DNA of 15,176 bases from Kiritimatiellota bacterium (lineage in GTDB: Bacteria > Verrucomicrobiota > Kiritimatiellia > JAAZAB01), in assembly GCA_008636095.1 (NCBI GenBank), contig VSJD01000016.1, positions 1 through 15,176 on the forward strand, given 5' to 3'. Below are positions 12,655 through 15,176 of the stretch, piece by piece (positions within the stretch are counted from its first letter, which is position 1; each line of letters begins with the position of its first letter). The notes below the pieces were generated by a model that saw only the letters and a program-made list of their open reading frames with translations, did no database searches and was not told the DNA's origin. The position numbers were made by a program, and so were the translations under genes.

Positions 12655-15176
12655 GTGAATACCAGGCGCATACGAATACAAGTTGCGGGGCGGGTCCAGG
12701 GGGTCGGATTCAGGCCGACGGTCTATCGCCAGGCTGTGGCCCTGGGTCTGGCCGGTTTTGTCCGCAACACGCCGTCGGGCGTGGTGATTGAAGCGGAAGG
12801 CGATACACAGGCGGTGGAACGGTTTGTGGTTCAACTGCAGGCGGAGCCGCCCCGGCAGGCGCGGATCGAAACGTTTCAGATCAGCGATATGCCCGTACGC
12901 GGCCTGCATACGCCTTTTGAGATCAAGCCCAGCGGACGATCAGGCAATTGCCTGTCCGGCGATTGCCGGTCCGGCGATTTGCAGGCTGGTATGCCGCCGG
13001 ACCTGGCCACCTGTCCGGACTGCCGCGTGGAACTGTTTGATTCAAAAGACCGTCGGTTCGGTTATCCGTTCATCAATTGCACGAATTGCGGGCCGCGCTT
13101 TACCATTATCCGTGAACTGCCCTATGACCGCGAGCGGACTTCAATGGCAGAATTTAAGATGTGTTCGGACTGTAAGCAAGAATTTGAAAATCCGGCCGAT
13201 CGTCGGTTCGATGCCCAGCCGAATGCCTGTGCGGCGTGCGGGCCGAGAGTGGAACTGATTGGAAGCGGAAGCAAACATCGAACCCTGCGAAACGCGGGGC
13301 AAGCATCCAATTTATCCCGCGTTGCGCGGGACATCGAACATCGAATATCGAATGAAAAGGAAACAATACAGGAGGCGGTGCGGTTGCTCAAGGCAGGGGA
13401 AATTTTAGCGGTCAAGGGGGTGGGGGGCTATCATCTATGCTGTGATGCCGCGAACGATGAGGCAATTGGCCGTTTGCGCGCGCGCAAGCACCGGCCGGCC
13501 AAGTCATTGGCCGTCATGTTCGCCAGTTTGGATCAGATCCGCCAGTATTGTGAGATCAGCGCCATCGAGGAACGGGAACTGACCAGTCCCGTGGCGCCAA
13601 TTGTCGTGGTGCGCCGGAAGCCTGGAAGTAGTTTATTCCGCCTGCTTTCGCCGGACACGGATGACCTGGGCGTCTTTCTGCCGTATGCGCCCCTCCATCA
13701 TCTTCTGCTGGCCCAGACAAGTCCGCTCATCATGACCAGCGGCAACCTGGCGGAGGAGCCGATTGCCAAAGACGAACAGGAATTGAACGCTATTCTGGGA
13801 CCCGTGGCCGATGCCGCACTCATTCACAACCGTGCCATCGTGCGCCGTTGTGATGATTCGGTGCTGAAGATCGTCGCGGGGCAACGCCTGTTTTTGCGGC
13901 GCTCACGCGGGATTGTGCCTGATGCGATTGGCTTGCCCCTGGAAGGTCCTGCGGTATTGGCTTGCGGCGCGGAACTGAAGAATACGGTGTGCGTCACGCG
14001 CGGCGCGCAGGCCTTTATTTCCCAGCACATCGGTGACCTGGATGATTACCGGGCTTACCGGTTTTTTCAGGAAACCGTGGAGGACTTTTCAGCCCTGTTG
14101 AAAGTGAAGCCCGCTATTGTGGCCTACGATCTGCACCCGGATTACCTGGCAACCAGATATGCATTAGCCCGGAAGGGCGTCCGCCAGATTGGCGTCCAGC
14201 ACCATCACGCGCATATCGCCGCCTGTATGGCGGAGCATGGGCTCACGGAGAGGATCATTGGCGTGGCGCTGGATGGAACAGGCTACGGGCCGGACGGTAC
14301 GATCTGGGGTGGTGAATTTCTGGTGGCCGATCTGGCCGATTTTCGAAGGGCCGGCCATTTCAAGTCCTATCGGATGCCGGGCGGGGCGGAGGCGATTCGC
14401 CAACCCGTGCGCATGGCGTTCAGTTATGGACTGGCCGAACTGACCGAGAGTGACCGTAGCGATTTACCGGCCTTGCTGCCCAGTCTCACCAGAAACGAGT
14501 GTCGGGTGTTGGCCGGCATGATCACGCAGGGTGTGAATGCCCCCTTGACCTCAAGCGCGGGGCGCTTGTTCGATGCCGTGGCCGCGCTACTCGGACTGGG
14601 GGAAGCCATTACCTGCGAGGCCCAGGCGGCCATTCGCCTGCAAACCCTGGCCCGGCCGGATGGCGTTTTACCCTATCCCTATGCGATTGAGATTCAGGAT
14701 GGCGGCTTCCAGCTTTCGTTCGGCCCGGCAATCCGGGCGATTATCGCCGACCGGCGTGCAAACGTAAATAGTGGCCATATCGCGGGAGGGTTCCACCAAA
14801 CAATAGCGGAGGCGGTTGGCGAAATGTGTATCCGGATCAGGGATCGCGAGCGGCTGGAGCCGACATCTCGGCTGGAGCCGACATCTCGGCTGGAGCCGAC
14901 ATCTCGGCTGGAGCGGGTGGTATTATCCGGAGGCGTGTTTCAGAACGACCTGTTGCTGGCGCTAACCACAAATGATTTGCGCCGGCGCGGGTTCCAGGTT
15001 TATAGTCATCACCTCGTGCCGCCCAACGACGGCGGGATTGCCCTCGGCCAGGCGGCGGTGGCGCTGGCCAGGACAGACGACAGACGACAGACGACAGACG
15101 ACAGACGACAGACGACAGACGACAGACGACAGACGACAGACGACAGACGACAGACGACAGACGACAGACGACAACG
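12655..15176 (+). CDS. hypF: HypF carbamoyltransferase for [NiFe]-hydrogenase maturation, 3' end open
   Basis: HypF uses carbamoyl phosphate and ATP to carbamoylate HypE, giving the CN ligands of the [NiFe] centre. All its domains are present. Acylphosphatase: 6-85, GRVQGVGFRP at 12-21. Two Zn-finger pairs: C120-x2-C123-x18-C142-x2-C145 and C170-x2-C173-x18-C192-x2-C195. YrdC-like: from about 245, VKGVGGYHLCCDA. Kae1-like transferase: HHHAH at 516-520, VALDGTGYGPDG, and SGGVFQND from 758. GTG 12655 is the chosen start because the acylphosphatase begins at once; its Shine-Dalgarno is weak. No stop occurs within 840 codons, while the family is usually about 750-780. The normal C-terminus (GGIALGQAAVALAR) ends near residue 806 and the frame continues into a 7-bp repeat. 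Extra segments are 203-236 (palindrome-bearing) and 733-753 (RLEPTS repeats). No other hyp gene is visible. Confidence 0.95.
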   Translation, partial: MNTRRIRIQVAGRVQGVGFRPTVYRQAVALGLAGFVRNTPSGVVIEAEGDTQAVERFVVQLQAEPPRQARIETFQISDMPVRGLHTPFEIKPSGRSGNCLSGDCRSGDLQAGMPPDLATCPDCRVELFDSKDRRFGYPFINCTNCGPRFTIIRELPYDRERTSMAEFKMCSDCKQEFENPADRRFDAQPNACAACGPRVELIGSGSKHRTLRNAGQASNLSRVARDIEHRISNEKETIQEAVRLLKAGEILAVKGVGGYHLCCDAANDEAIGRLRARKHRPAKSLAVMFASLDQIRQYCEISAIEERELTSPVAPIVVVRRKPGSSLFRLLSPDTDDLGVFLPYAPLHHLLLAQTSPLIMTSGNLAEEPIAKDEQELNAILGPVADAALIHNRAIVRRCDDSVLKIVAGQRLFLRRSRGIVPDAIGLPLEGPAVLACGAELKNTVCVTRGAQAFISQHIGDLDDYRAYRFFQETVEDFSALLKVKPAIVAYDLHPDYLATRYALARKGVRQIGVQHHHAHIAACMAEHGLTERIIGVALDGTGYGPDGTIWGGEFLVADLADFRRAGHFKSYRMPGGAEAIRQPVRMAFSYGLAELTESDRSDLPALLPSLTRNECRVLAGMITQGVNAPLTSSAGRLFDAVAALLGLGEAITCEAQAAIRLQTLARPDGVLPYPYAIEIQDGGFQLSFGPAIRAIIADRRANVNSGHIAGGFHQTIAEAVGEMCIRIRDRERLEPTSRLEPTSRLEPTSRLERVVLSGGVFQNDLLLALTTNDLRRRGFQVYSHHLVPPNDGGIALGQAAVALARTDDRRQTTDDRRQTTDDRRQTTDDRRQTTDDRRQ
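13316..13330. repeat. GC-rich palindrome within hypF
   Basis: CCCGCG (13316-13321) and CGCGGG (13325-13330) with a TTG loop. It lies in the segment encoding residues 203-236, which is extra compared with typical HypF, just before a short ATCGAA-type repeat (13333-13351). Confidence 0.75.
14851..14913. repeat. 18-bp tandem repeat inside hypF (RLEPTS family)
   Basis: Three identical 18-bp units (14851-14868, 14869-14886, 14887-14904) plus half a unit (14905-14913) encode RLEPTS three times. They sit in the loop just before the conserved SGGVFQN strand of the Kae1-like domain, keep the frame, and match the RLEPAS repeat of the wspD-like gene at 16 of 18 positions per unit. Confidence 0.96.
15073..15176. 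repeat. Heptanucleotide tandem repeat at the 3' end of hypF
   Basis: Fourteen perfect copies of ACAGACG (15073-15170), then a degenerate ACAACG at the window edge. In the hypF frame three copies make TDDRRQT. Because 7 is not a multiple of 3, any change in copy number not divisible by 3 moves the frame and so the stop codon. The array runs to the end of the window, so its full length is unknown. Confidence 0.97.

Noticed and set aside
12321..12671. Minus-strand 116-codon open frame
   Set aside because: It runs through the GC-rich hairpins and into the start of hypF; low-complexity Arg/Pro/Gly composition indicates a repeat artefact.
14962..15174. Minus-strand open frame of repeated SSVVCRL
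   Set aside because: It is produced entirely by the 7-bp tandem repeat and overlaps the well-supported hypF gene.

Overview
The window looks like a G+C-rich bacterial chromosome segment, most likely from an environmental or metagenome-assembled genome. It has a Wsp-type chemosensory cluster, a hydrogenase-maturation gene, wide repeat-filled intergenic spaces, and in-frame repeat expansions inside otherwise conserved proteins. That combination suggests a PVC-like lineage (Kiritimatiellota/Lentisphaerota type), but this is an inference from style, not from a marker gene. No rRNA, tRNA, CRISPR array or transposase was seen.

Layout. Positions 99 to 10022 carry genes on the minus strand only. Read in the direction of transcription, they are: an amidohydrolase (8832-10022); a decayed AraC-type DNA-binding domain (8267-8548); two methyl-accepting chemotaxis proteins with different Cache sensor modules (5974-8172 and 3971-5917); a short CheW-like adaptor (wspB-like, 3383-3838); an interrupting stretch of about 1.1 kb with palindromes and one small A+T-rich secreted-protein gene (2246-3382); a CheR methyltransferase with C-terminal TPRs (wspC-like, 878-2245); and a second CheW-like adaptor with an N-terminal Cys cluster (wspD-like, 99-881). 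The last two overlap by 4 bp. The order MCP-CheW-CheR/TPR-CheW is that of wspABCD. The expected wspE (CheA-REC), wspF (CheB) and wspR-like output genes would lie beyond position 1 and cannot be seen.

Positions 10512 to the end are on the plus strand. There are two tandem genes of the M55/DppA D-aminopeptidase family. The first has lost most metal and catalytic residues; the second keeps all of them. Two copies of a degenerate repeat bracket this pair. A palindrome-rich gap follows, then hypF (12655 to the window end), the carbamoyltransferase that makes the CN ligands of [NiFe]-hydrogenase. Its 3' end runs into a 7-bp tandem repeat before any stop codon.

The strongest unusual signals are: (i) the orphan gene and palindromes that split wspB from wspC, with weak integron-cassette resemblance; (ii) 18-bp in-frame repeat families shared between the wspD-like, wspC-like and hypF genes; (iii) the active/degenerate M55 pair; and (iv) the heptanucleotide repeat in the hypF reading frame.
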